DNA of 64,000 nt from Daldinia sp. FL1419. Taxonomy: Eukaryota > Ascomycota > Sordariomycetes > Xylariales > Hypoxylaceae. The stretch is taken from contig MU623497.1 in assembly GCA_025201765.1 (NCBI GenBank), forward strand, positions 1 through 64,000, given 5' to 3'. Of this stretch, positions 36,003 to 47,547 are shown piece by piece (positions within the stretch are counted from its first letter, which is position 1; each line of letters opens with the position of its first letter). A model generated the notes under the pieces. The model saw only the letters and a list, made by a program, of their open reading frames with translations, did not search any database and was not told the DNA's origin. The position numbers were made by a program, and so were the translations under genes.

Positions 36003-39000
36003 TTAACGTCTCGATGCGGCTGCTCGGTCGAGAGCGGCGGAGCTCTTGGTCATAGTTAATCCGGCGGGTGTCATCGCACCGCTACTGGTAGGCGCCGGTG
36101 TTGTACTCCGCGTGGGAGGGGCTGAGCGGTTATGTGCCATATGCGCCTTGACCAGGTGACCGGCGGCGAGAGCACTACAGAGGGATAGCTCTCCTGCAAG
36201 AACCGCTGCGCCAACTATGCGGGCGAGGCGAGCGGCATTGTCTCCGGGGTTTGTCGGGTGAGGGCCCTTGACACCAAGCATGTCAAGCATTGCACTTTGG
36301 GGCTCCAAGATGGTGCCACCGCCGATGGTACCGACCTCGATCGAGGGCATGGACACAGAGATTTGAAGAGAGCCGCGTAGACTATCGGGTCAGCATAAAT
36401 AGCAAAGAGGATTACTAGGGGACTTACTTTTTCATGATTGTGATACAATTGGAGCTCTCTACGACTTGCGCTGGATCCTGACCGGTGGCAATGAAGACGG
36501 CTGCGACAATGTTGGCTGCGTGAGCATTGAAACCACCCACAGCACCAGCCATGGCAGAACCGATGAAATTCTTGGAGACATTGAGTTCGACAAGACTGTC
36601 CACGTCGCTCTTCAACACCGCCTTGACAACATCTCCCGGGATGATGGCTTCAGCAACTATACCTTTACCTCGGCCGTCGATCCAGTTGATCGCGGAGGCC
36701 TTCTTGTCGATACAGTAGTTTCCGGATAGCGAGACGATGGACATGTCGCTAAATCCGCCCTCGGTGGACATAACGTTCAACGCGTGCTCAACCCCCTTGG
36801 AAATCATGTTCATTCCCATAGCATCACCAGTTGTTGTCTTGAACCGGATGAAGAGGTTGGTTCCGGCGAGAGCCGTCTTCATGGTCTGCAAACGAGCGAA
36901 CCTCGAGGTCGAATCGAATGCCTTTTTCATGACAGCCTGACCCGCTTCGGAGTCGATCCAGAGCTTCGCTGCACCGGCACGTTCAAGAGTTTCAAATTGC
37001 ACACAGGGTCCTCGAGTCATTCCGTCACTTGTCAGAACCGTAACGGCGCCTCCACCAGAGTTGATAGCCTTGCAGCCACGGCTCGTACTAGCGACGAGAA
37101 CGCCCTCAGTAGTAGCCATAGGAATGAAGTAGCTCTTGCCGTCAATAACGAGCGGCCCGGCTACACCGACGGGGATAGGCATATAACCGATAACGTTCTC
37201 GCAGCAAGCACCAAGCACCTGCTCCCAATTGTAATTCTTGTATGGTAACTTGGACTGGTCCAAAAAGCTGGTAAGGTCTGCTGTTGCTCGGGTCCTCGAA
37301 ATGATACTTCGACGAACCTTGACGGCTCGGGTGCAATCCTTAAGAGTTTTCTCCAACGCGTAGCCAGGGATCTTGCCTTTGAGCGAGACGGCGACAACCT
37401 CCTCGTCAGTCAATTCGTGAGCCCTCTTTTCGGCCAACATCCTTTCTAGGTCATTTTGGGTCCTCTGAACGGCTAAAGGTGTTGCCTGGGTAGCTTTAGG
37501 CTGGCTCTCATCGTCAGTGTAGGCGGGAGTAATGGGCCTGTCAGGCACTGGCTGCGATTCCGACTGTTGAATCTCGCCGAGGGGTAGTGTTGCGGATTGC
37601 GTGTCGTTGAATCGTTCGGCATCCGCAAGCTCCTTCGGGTCTATAGGGTGATCGGGCAAATTAGGATCCCTGATACCCCATCTGGCCACGTTAAATAGGT
37701 AGCCGTTGAGCGCGACGCTCATGGCCAAGGCAACGACAATCCACTTGGATAGGATGGGATCCTCCAAGCTGGTAAGAAGGCTGCCGACCATACGTCCGCC
37801 TACACCATAGCCGTTCAGCTGGGGATAGCTGTCCCGTCGTACGCTATTCGAGAGGGGCGCCTCTGCGTAGTGAATAGAAGGAAATTCTAATTCGTACTTG
37901 ATAGGAGTCAGTACAGAAACTACGGTCGGCCTAGAGTGATTCTTGGCGGTCGCAAGTATCTCGTCCAATCCATTGGAGGCAACCTTGAAAGGATCAAGAG
38001 GAGGCGAGCTAACAACGCCACCCAAACCTGTAGCCCATGAAGAGACGCTAGAGATATCCGATGTTCTAAAGGGAATCGTGCAAAGGTTGGCGACGTTGAT
38101 GGCGACGAAGCCCATAACCATCCAGAACTTGAATTTAGGAACGCTGTTGCCCCTGAGATCGTTGCCGAAGAGAGGCGCGTCGGCTTGACCCCTGGCGTCT
38201 CGTCTAGGCCAATCATTACTCTTAGCTACGTTCTCGGCCACGCGGCGACTAACGCCGTCGTCTTCCAAGGCTCGACGTAGCTCAACGTGGCGCCTGATGC
38301 GGTTCACTTCGAGCTTGATGCACAGAATGGCGGTGTAAAATGTGAATAACAGGATACAGTCGAAGAAGAGTATCCAGGCGGCTAGAAAGCAGAACTGCTG
38401 AAGACCACCCTGTACGCCCGAGGCGGCTCCGGCAACCAGAATCAAAATCTCTATAACGTAGTCACGGACAATTTCGTAACCATTGTCCTTAATGGCGCGC
38501 TGCACAGCGTAGTGAATGATGCCGTCCGAAGGGGTCAAGAACTTGGCAGACTTGCCAGCACCAGTCTTCTCTTCGGGTCTGCGGTGCTCTAATGCATGGG
38601 ACAAAACAGCTCGAGTTAGAGCGATATTCTTCTCGAACCCGATGGTAACAACCAAGAATGGCAATCCTTCAGAAAGCAGGACCATACTGATTGGGACGCC
38701 AAGCTTGGTAGTAACATTAAGGCCGAATAAGAAGGCGAAAGTCGACGAGAAGAGCACGCTGATAGCTAGCCATACATTCGAACCCATCTTTCTCATGGAT
38801 AGAAATAGCGATACGAAGGTCAAGTGCATAGACAGATATCCCAAGACCATGATAATGATATCTAGCGTCTCGGCGTTCTTTATCAAGTCGAGGAACTCTG
38901 TCCAGGCGTTGTGAATCCATCGTACAACGCTTCCCCTAGTGTAACCCTTGGCGACTTTCATGATCCACATCCTTTGCTCTTCCTTGCCCAACTCGGTCTC

Positions 39001-39588
39001 GCGCGATTCCTGACCAGGAACATCGTTGGGAATCTCCTGCGCTGCGGCAAGGAACTCCGCAGCTTCGCTATACTTGACGGCAAAAGCCAAGGCGCTATCC
39101 TGGGAATAAGCGCTCAGGGGGTTCGAGGTAGACGGCAGATGCGAGATGCTTAGGTTCTGAGGTAGAGGGACAATGTGAGGCAGCGGAGCGGTCTGGGGAG
39201 CGTCTTCGGACGACTCTGGGAAGACCAGAGTAATAACTGCCAAATGGTCGGCGTCCTTTGGGATAGTCGAATCAGAGTCGAAGCTCTGCCATCGCCACGA
39301 AGTCTCAGGGCTGGCCTGCAAGCTTCTGCTACCTTCTACCAGGGAGGGCCAATCGGCCGTTCTCGCGCTTCTGGTCACATCTAATAGGCTTTCCTTGACG
39401 ACGCCGACATAAGTCGTACTTGCTATTAAGGAGACGATGACTATGGTATGGATCGGGTGTAGGCAGGCAATCTTGGAGAAGAATTGGAGGATCGGTGTGA
39501 CTCTCTGGTTCATCTTAGAGGGCGGTTTTGGTTTATCGTTTGGTTGCTCACCGCGGAAGCGGGAGGGGAGAAATGAAGAGGCAATCAT
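36003..39588 (-). CDS. HMG-CoA reductase with sterol-sensing domain
   Basis: ER-membrane NADPH-dependent 3-hydroxy-3-methylglutaryl-CoA reductase, the committed step of the mevalonate pathway to sterols and isoprenoids. It has 1179 residues in two exons (39588-36428 and 36381-36003), the usual length for filamentous fungi. The N-terminal membrane part with sterol-sensing helices (about 235-430) is followed by a variable linker. The catalytic part begins near 720 with ENVIGYMPIPVGVAGPL (substrate binding), then TSDGMTRGP, TTTGDAMGMNM (from about 919, cofactor), DKKASAINW (about 961) and, after the intron, MPSIEVGTIGGGT and the catalytic His region HLVKAHMAHNRS. The 46-nt intron interrupts the Asn codon after TIMK. 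The start is Met1 or Met26 (MNQRVTPIL). There is no terpene-cluster gene next to it, so it is probably the housekeeping copy. Confidence 0.96.
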
Positions 39589-41263
39589 ATTAGTACTACC
39601 GCGAAGGCATTTGGCGACGATCGCGTATTATCTATGCTTAGTCTTCTAGGATATAAATTAGTCGAGTTCTACTCGTGTCTCTATGGTGTCTCGGAACCAG
39701 GATGCGGAGTCTTATAGAAGAAGGACGTAACTAACCTAATAGTTTCTAACGTAGATTACACGGTTGCCCAGACTGTCTAAGTAATTCTGAGAGAGACTGT
39801 AAAAATATGCTGCCGAAAAGCTGAGGTGTAAAAAAGTTAACGAGTTAAACTACCTCTTTTCAACGAAACAGACGAAGAGCTCCTCGTGATAACTTTAAAG
39901 GACGACCCAACGTCAATTCGAACGCCAATGACGGTGTTGAAAGTAAATTGACCACCGTGTCGAAACTCTCGACCGTAGGAGGCCACGAACAAAGAATTAG
40001 CTCGACGAAGAAATGTTGGAAGAAGAACGGCAAGTCAGGGGGGGGTCGGTGGGGATTTATTATCGGTGCGGTGAAGAGAGAAATTTCAAGGTTTCCTTCT
40101 CTAGCTCGCTCAGGTCACTATCCCCCAGTTGTATTCTTCAAAATTAGGGGACCCATACAGGTCCACTACAAACACACCGTCCGCTATCGATTAGCTAATT
40201 ACCTAGGTGGGTAGGTACTAGTAACATTATCTATCGCTGCCTACCTCTTAACTGCAAATATATATATTTTGCGATATATTGCAAGGTACCTGGCATGATA
40301 GATACGTAAATATACGCCTATCGGAGGTTTAGAGAGACATGGGGACTCCACAACCGCAGCCACTTTACATGCATGTAGGTACATATCTTAGGTTCGTACC
40401 TATGTAGGTAAACATATGTACAGGTAGTTACGCCAACATAATGATGTTCGAAAGCTTAGCGAATCTTTTGTTGGCCATACAACCCAGCGCATTTTATTTT
40501 ATTCTCGCCTTGGATTAGCAGGTAGTAACCCAAGACTGTATCGTACGTAATATGTAAGGTAGGTAGGTAGTTATATATTATTATTCAGGTATGTAGTATC
40601 TCTAACATTAATTAAAATCTCGAGTCGGGACGGCGTTGCAATGTCAAGTCCCAGATGATGACGATTCATAATTCAGCGTTCTACGATTTTTTCAAAAAGC
40701 CAACAAGCCAAGTTTCTTATCTCAGCCTCCTCGTCAACGCCGTCCGTTCACATTTACGCGGAAGAGCCATTGGTCGGAAAAGAACGAGACCGGAGTTAAA
40801 AGCCCACAGTAACAACACCATATGGATACTTTGACAACTCAACAGCCAGGGTTGAATTACATAGTGTACTATGTATTTCGAGGTCGAGTCTTGCCTTATT
40901 CACGAACCCCTATCCGAAGCTGCTGTGGTATCGATAAACACATACTTACCTAACTATACAAAGTAAATCCAAAGTTATCACATCAGCGACCTCGATGAAT
41001 ATAGTCAAAGCATACGTAGTGAGCACGTACCCACTCGCTATCATGGCCATCACTACTAGGTGCTATTACGTATTCTCGCCAAAGTATTCTCATTTAATAA
41101 CATAGGTACCTAGGTAGTTAGCACCCAAACCATCCGTATGAACTAGGATGTAAACCAATTCGAAAAAGGAGGCCTCCCGCTATCTATATCACGCCCTAGC
41201 GACGAGAACCAAGTACGTAAGCACACACAAATCTGCAATGAATAAGATATAGATCGTCGACGT
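39589..41263. other. HMG-CoA reductase upstream region
   Basis: 1.7 kb with no supported gene. It is dense in TAGGTA/TACCTA words (40195-40220, 40370-40440, 40555-40575, 41105-41125). The frame at 39948-40214 is probably chance. No sterol-response element could be assigned. Confidence 0.5.
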
Positions 41264-41725
41264 TTAAGACGCGTAGTGGGCACCTAGATAGTGAATAATG
41301 GCATACCATTCCGAGTCAACGCCTGCTTTCACGGCAATCTTGAGGAACTCGTCATTAACAACCGGAATATTATCCAACATCCTACATGTTCTTGTATGAC
41401 GTGGATAAGCCCGATCCGAATCTAGGAAATCTCGAACCAGCATTAGGAGATTGAGGTGCATGTCTTATTGTTGCCCGTCTTCCGTGCCACCATCCATCGC
41501 ATTCCATTCCCCGCGTAAATCAGTCACGAGAAGATAATCGCACATACTCCAGCCCGCCACCGACCTCAGCATGCAGTGTCCGTACGACTCCATGATGATA
41601 AGCAGAGAAAACTCCGGCGTTGGTAACATCCACACCGCCGGATAGGCGGTTCTTGCCGGATAAAACTCGCCGTCGACAATGCCTAGGATCCACTTTGCTA
41701 CTGTGCCGTCATCAGTCGACTTACT
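41264..41725 (-). pseudogene. Possible interrupted gene: one frame broken by a single TAA
   Basis: On the minus strand a frame is open from 41725 to 41468, stops at TAA (41467-41465), and continues in the same frame to 41264, about 154 codons in all. The protein text looks non-random (VDGEFYPARTAYPAVWMLP, then after the stop DNIPVVNDEFLKIAVKAG). The stop follows two CAA codons, so a CAA-to-TAA change would explain it. There is no ATG before residue 35 or so. The 5' part overlaps the end of the nicotinamidase gene in another frame. I do not recognise the protein. Alternatives are an exon of an unspliced gene or chance. Confidence 0.3.
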
Positions 41726-42464
41726 TCAGGTCCGTCTATGCTAACAACTTTGGCTCCGGATATCTCTATTTCTTTCTTACACTCCGGCCACGCAGAGGGG
41801 TCGACGGCTCTTGTGCATTCTTCCACCAGATAAGTCTTGAAGCCTTCTTTTGCGGCATCAACCGCCGCGTTTTTGACGCAGTAGTCTGCCGCCAACCCCA
41901 CGACGTACACGTCTGTGACCTGCTTCTCCTTTAGTAACTTCACGAGGCCGCTATCGCAGATGCGTGGTGACCGGAAGGGGTCGTAGAACGGGCTATACAT
42001 CTCGACGCGCGGATCAATTCCCTTCTGGAGAACAATATCGAGTTGACTAGCGCGTATTTCAGGAATCAGCTCTGCTCCCGGGCTGCCTTGTACGCAGTGA
42101 ACCGGCCATAGTCGCGACTCGTACGTCTCGGCCTCGTTATGCGGGTTCACGATCGTGATCGAATCTTCAAACGGAACTTTGCCTTGGTGGTTTGTTGCAA
42201 ACGAGATGTGATTCTGCGGATGCCAGTCCTTGGTCGCAATCCTGATAACGAAAGGAGAGGCTAGGAGCTTGTTGACCAGTGGTGCGATATCGCGACCGTT
42301 GGCGACCGCAAGCGAACCGTTCTAATTGTCGTTAGTCGCATGTGACTATCGGCAGCCGTAAAATGCATGTAAGCATCCAACCCATGTGGGCAGGTCATAC
42401 TTACCGGAGGACAAAAATCCTCTTGGAGATCTACTACTATCAATGCTGGTCTAAAGTTGGCCAT
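41698..42464 (-). CDS. pnc1: Nicotinamidase (isochorismatase-like hydrolase)
   Basis: The enzyme converts nicotinamide to nicotinate and ammonia in the NAD+ salvage pathway, in cytosol or nucleus. It has 227 residues in two exons (42464-42405, 42321-41698). The start was chosen at MANFRPALIVVDLQ, the standard N-terminus; upstream in-frame Met codons would add 19 unlike residues. The catalytic triad is visible as Asp12, Lys120 and Cys168 (GLAADYCV); metal ligands are Asp52 and His54 (TKDWHP) and His95 (WPVHCVQG). The first intron splits FCPP/NGSLAV as expected. A GTAAGT inside the codons for PEVSR near the stop could act as a donor for an alternative 3' end. It is the neighbour of a flavin monooxygenase transcribed in the same direction. 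Confidence 0.93.
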
Positions 42465-42853
42465 ATTCGAGATCTGCCAACAGGACATACAACTGATGTA
42501 AGGCTTTTGAGAAATTGCCAATAAAAAATCGAATGCCAGTCACACAGTTGTTTTGCGGAATATCAAACAACGACATGCAAGATCCGATAAGATACTTAAT
42601 TAAATACCACTACCCCTCCGCAATATTTTCCTACCTCCCCTACGCATCCCCAAAGATGAATGGAGATTTGCGGAGAGGTGCTTATGGCGCAAACTTTATC
42701 TGCCTAAAACATTTTGACATCTGAATAATAAATATAAGATGTCATAAGTTCATTCATAATCGGCTCGGTCTACTACTTTCATTTCTACGTTCAACGGAGG
42801 CGTATATAATTCACCGAATTAGATAATCTCTTCGTTCTTCCATCTCATGATTC
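42465..42853. other. Intergenic, monooxygenase 3' region and nicotinamidase promoter
   Basis: About 390 bp between two genes on the minus strand. The frame at 42515-42724 lacks protein features. No defined site was recognised. Confidence 0.5.
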
Positions 42854-44512
42854 TCAGTTATCCTTCTTTGATGGATATGTATACTCCAATCCTTTGGTAA
42901 CGCTACCAAACCATAACTTAATATAGTCGTATAGGATATTCTTACGTCCATACCACTATTATAGACAATTGGTAAGAATATTTAATGGCAAGATAATTCG
43001 GAATTCGGAATATGGTATGAAACTTACTGGAGATGTACCCGTAATCCTGGGTAGCCTGTTTTGTGCCTTTACGAAGTACGTTGAGCTATGTTCTACGACC
43101 GGCCTGGATGAGGCGAGATCAGATCGAGCGTTAACCGGGACAACCGACGTAGCGCGAACCTTCTTCATGTGCTTCCAGACTTTGATTAGTAACTTGATGC
43201 TGCTATCGGCACCGAGTGTCCAGGAGCTTATCGTATATCCGATCACCGCTCCAGCATTCGGTACGCCCGAAACCATGGTTCCTCTCCAGGAATAGCAGGT
43301 CCCTAGATCTACAGGCTGTCCATCGACGATAGGGGTAATGCCCCCAAATAGATGAATGTCTAAAATTTCAGGTTAAACGCGGCCCCAACGTCACAAAACA
43401 ATAAGGATAGTCGCGCTTACGAAGACCTGTGGCCGTTACGATTATGTCCGCGTCCAGCTTCTTCCCCGACTTGGTAAGGATACCGTCTGCCATGACCGTT
43501 TCGATGTGGTCTGTAACAACGTCACAATTTTCCCGGTGAAGAGCTCGGAAAAAGTCACCATCTGGACACAGCCCTAGTCTCTGGTCTAATAAGTTGTACC
43601 TAGGGTTGAAATGAACGTCTGCATCGATTTCGGCCGGCAACTCCTTCTTCATATTATGTATGACAATCTTTCTGGCTAGGGTCGGGAACGCGAGGCAGAA
43701 GAAAACAAAGAGATGCTCAAGTATAAGACATCTGTAGAGCGTTAGCTGACTCAACTCGAAAAATACACTGCTGTCAAACGATTCAGGCAGACAAACCTCC
43801 ACCAGTTGAGCGAATGAGCAATACTTCCGGGGAAAAGCTTCCTGATCCATTTCCCAATCGGGTCCGATAGGGGTAGGCTCATGATGTAAGTCGGGCTTCG
43901 TTGAAGCATAGTCACATGGCCCGCCGTCTTAGCTATGGCAGGTAGCATGGTAATAGCGGTAGCGCCAGACCCGACGATGACAACCTTCTTGCCGGTATGA
44001 TCCAGGTCCTCAGGCCAGAACTGAGGGTGGGCGACCGTGCCTTTGAAATTTTCGATGCCAGGTATTTCGGTTTTGAGCGGATTGGCATAATCGTAATACC
44101 CCGAGCATGCGATCAGGAATTTAGTTTTGTACTTCTTCGTGAGACCGTCTGCGCTGACCACGAGGGTCCATAGTTGTTCCTCCGAAGACCAGCTTATACC
44201 GGTGACCCGATGATTAAACCTGATCTTCTTGTCGATGCCTTCGGCGCGCGCTGCATCCTCTATGTATTCCCTAATAAGATGAGCCTGAGCCATATCCGTG
44301 TCGTGTATCCACGGTCGCCACGGTAAGCCAAACAGAGTAAGTTGGGAATCCGACCGGATACCGGGGAACTTGAAGAATGACCAGGTGCCGCCAACTTCAT
44401 TTCGAGCTTCCAGAACGGCGTACGAACAGTCCGGTAGCTCGGTTTTCAGGCGGTAGGCGGCGTCGACCCCGGAAAGCCCAGCTCCGACGATTATGAAATC
44501 GTAACTTTCCAT
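42854..44512 (-). CDS. Flavin-containing / Baeyer-Villiger-type monooxygenase
   Basis: FAD- and NADPH-dependent monooxygenase, 486 residues, substrate unknown. Exons are 44512-43797, 43731-43421, 43359-43028 and 42955-42854, all in phase. FAD motif GAGLSG (10-15); second GG motif EVGGTWSF; Baeyer-Villiger fingerprint F-x-G-x3-H-x3-W at Phe156, Gly158, His162, Trp166; NADPH motif GSGATA (181-186). The ATGL motif sits across intron 2 and SSWTLGAD follows in exon 3. The final exon (PWYGRK...FGSVTKGLEY) was recovered from a GTAAGT donor at 43027; without it an ORF reading ends in unlike sequence. It lies between nicotinamidase and an MFS exporter on the same strand, suggesting a small catabolic or secondary-metabolite group. 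Confidence 0.9.
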
Positions 44513-45038
44513 CCTCGGCGTAACCTAAGGTGGCGATTTGTGTCTTTGTCCTCTCTACTTTGCCCTTTGTTGGACACCACGTATGTTATTAATCCAAATG
44601 TATCGGCCCGTCGCAACGTTCAAGTTTGCAGTGTAGGTACTCCTTAGCTTCTAGTGTATGTTAAGCGAAAACCCCTGTCGCTGGTCTATACTTCAATTGA
44701 ACAGCAAGAACAATAAAGACTTGGCAACTCTACCCAATTTGGATAGCTATTCGGGCGATCTAGACTAACGGGATCTTTAGGTATAACTATTGACTATCTA
44801 GCCTAGGTTAGTCTAGTACCTAAAAATGAAAGTCTTATAGCGGCCGTCCCCCAATGGTCAGCCACTATAATTAACAACTATAATCGCTATTGCCGCTACT
44901 GTGTAAATGCATGTTTACTTCCTAATCCAATAAGACCTCCCAAATTATCTTTAACTTCAAGTCTAACTCTATATGTAGGTAGGTAGGTATGTATTACCAG
45001 CTACGGGTATATATTCTATTAGAGATTCGTGTCGTTAC
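44513..45038. other. Intergenic, MFS 3' region and monooxygenase promoter
   Basis: 526 bp without a gene. Contains a TAGGTAGGTAGGTATG run near 44977-44992 and a palindromic CTAGCCTAGGTTAGTCTAG near 44798-44816. Confidence 0.5.
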
Positions 45039-47029
45039 CTAAGCATCCTCTTTTTCTACCTCCTTCTCTTGTTTTATCTGCTTCAAATTCCTCCATCCCA
45101 TCCCCCAACCCGTTAAAAAGGCACAACTCGCAGCAGCAAGCTGAAGATACTGATAAATGTGTCAGTAGGGACGAAATGACATATCAGAGCTGGCATTCTT
45201 ACGAATATGTTGTTGATGGCTTGATTATATGCCAGGAGAGCGCCTTCGACCTGGCTGGAGGGGATCACCTTAGTTATCTCGGTCGCACCAGTGTTGATTA
45301 ACAGGCTCGGATCGATTTCGGGGGCAAATTCTCGGAGGGCTGTTCTGATAGAACTGGTGAAGATAGTCTTGGCGACGGCCGAGAAGATGGCACCTCCAAG
45401 CAGCTGGGAAAACATAGCGTATGCGGACGCCATCGATGCATCTTCTTTAGGCACATTCGCTTGCATGGCGAGAACAAGCTACAGATGCACTCGTTAGCAT
45501 TTCCCGGAGAAGAGGATTTTGCCGCATACCAGTTGTAGGACAAAACCACGCCCCGCTCCCATGAGGATTTGGTATCCTATTATTTCGCCATCCGAAGTAG
45601 CCAAGGAGAAAGTCGAGGTCAACCCAGCCCCGATCGCTACTAGTGCGTTCCCTCCGACGGCTTCCGGTAGATAGTAGCCCGTCTTCTGGACAAGAGCTCC
45701 GCATATTACCGAAGCGAAGAGCTGCGATAATATTATAGGAAGAAGCATTATGCCGCTCTGTAGAGCGTTTACACCTCTGATTGCTTGGAACCAGACAGGT
45801 AGCCAATACAGCGAATTGACAAACCCGCCGCTCTGCAGAAACGAGGTGATGGTAATCATGATGCTTATGCGGCTACGTAGTAATCTCGGCGGCAACAAGG
45901 CCGAGTCTCCCTTATAAACGAACCAGAAACCGACAGCTATAAAAGCTACAACTCCGCCGCACATAGGCCCAATGACGTTCGGTGAATTCCAGGGGTATTC
46001 GGTGCCCCCCCATTGAAGGCCGATCAAGAACATGATGGACGCAGAGGCAAATATAACGAAGCCGACGAAATCGAGATCGAGGACTCGCTCTAGGAGGGAG
46101 GTATTCTTTTCCGAGAGCCTCGAGACGGGTAGCCTCACTACGAACACGAACAAGAAAACTACCAAACCGCCTAGTGGTAGATTGCTTAGAAGAGTCAGCT
46201 CGAATGTTAGCGGCAAAGTAGCGACAGTAGGCTTACATGTAGAAGCACCAACGCCACGTTAGTCCTTGGGTTAAGGCCCCGCCGATTAGAGGGCCCGCTG
46301 CCTGGCCGACAGCAAAGCAACCGAGTATGATGCCGTTAAGAAAAGACCGCTTCGCTATCGGTACGGTGGCGGCGATGATAGTAGAACTACCGTTAAGAAT
46401 TCCCGAGCCTCCTACACCGCTTATTGCCCTCGCGATGACGAGCATCATGGAGGACGTCGACAGCGCGGCAATCAACGATCCGATCTCGAAGATTATTATA
46501 AAGGTAATAAATACAAGCTTGATCCGAAAGCCCCTGTATATCTTTCCAACGAATGGTACCATAACACAGCTACACCGGATCTGTCAGCCTTGTCGTTTTC
46601 GTTGCCAGTTGTATCCGGGTCTTGAACTCACTTTGCTATCAGAGATGCTGAAGAATACCATCCAACATCATCCACGGTATTAAATTCTGCTGTGATTGCG
46701 GGAATAGCCTAGCAATAGTGTAAGCGGATACATCAAGAACGTCGCGAGGTTTCCCTTACAGTTCCTAGAGCCGTATTGTTCAGAGCCATAAGGAGAACTC
46801 CCAAAGTTACCGATGCGATCGCCACATAAAAGTGCAAACCACTCATCTGCGGAGGGTTATCACTCCCGGTCCCCATCTGGCCGTCATTTTGGGGAGCTAT
46901 GTCAACACTGCCACTGTCATGCTCTTTATCGCGAGTCTTCTGAGGTTCGAATTTGGCGTCGTCAATTCCCGTTGCGGATTCTAGACGACGAACGTCCAGG
47001 CCATTTTCGGTCCGCCGTTGATAATTCAT
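45039..47029 (-). CDS. MFS drug/toxin-type exporter, 14 transmembrane segments (DHA2 type)
   Basis: Plasma-membrane proton-coupled exporter of small molecules, 573 residues. Exons are 47029-46760, 46708-46632, 46569-46237, 46184-45530, 45478-45203 and 45149-45039; each junction preserves phase. A hydrophilic N-terminus of about 65 residues is followed by HFYVAIASVTLGVLLMALNNTALGT (TM1), WYSSASLIAN, GKIYRGFRIK, AISGVGGSGI, and GAALTQ-like sequence before WRWCFYINLPLGG, the signature of DHA2 pumps. The C-terminal helix and charged tail come from the last two exons. It shares a 518-bp divergent promoter with a Zn2Cys6 regulator. Cargo is unknown; pumps of this type serve secondary-metabolite export or detoxification. 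Confidence 0.92.
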
Positions 47030-47547
47030 CGTTGAAAGCTTCCGTATAAGTCCCTAGCTGGTCACCCCTGGCCGTAATATGCTAGCCTCGAGATGCAGGT
47101 TGAAGAAGTTGTATCGACGCATATTAAATAATATGATTTACTCTATATAACGGTCATAACGTGAGAATTCAACACAACCGATAGCCGCTTGAGGGTGCCA
47201 GGGTACGATGTTGTAATGATTGAACGTGAGGATCGGCCTTTTTACCAAAAGTCCGGGCCGGGCAGTGCATTTTTGCATGTCGCATATACCTATGTCTACG
47301 AGTACCGCCGCGCTGATTTTGGTCCTCTTGGCTAACGCTAGCCTAGTATCAGGAACAAGTTAGATCTCTTGTGGAGACCGGAAACTGGAGAATATCTTTA
47401 AACCCCGTTCTTCGTTGTTGTCATCCATACCTGAAGGCCATCCTCGAACATTGCTATCCCATCACGGCTTGCGGTTTAGACTTTCAAAGTCCGCCGGCGA
47501 TTGAGAACCTCTATCATCTAGTATGCTATTTTATTTTTGTGGTGCCG
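47030..47547. promoter_or_regulatory. Divergent promoter between MFS exporter and Zn2Cys6 regulator
   Basis: The start codons face away from each other across 518 bp, so regulation is probably shared. CGG and CCG half-sites occur (for example GTCCGGGCCGGGCAG near 47250 and TCCGCCGGCGATTG near 47490) but no spacing is convincing as a specific operator. Confidence 0.4.

Noticed and set aside
36466..38914. Several plus-strand frames of 60-154 codons
   Set aside because: Antisense shadows of the HMG-CoA reductase gene.
36003..39588. Terpenoid gene cluster around HMG-CoA reductase
   Set aside because: No terpene cyclase, prenyltransferase or P450 is visible within the window; the gene looks like the ordinary housekeeping copy.
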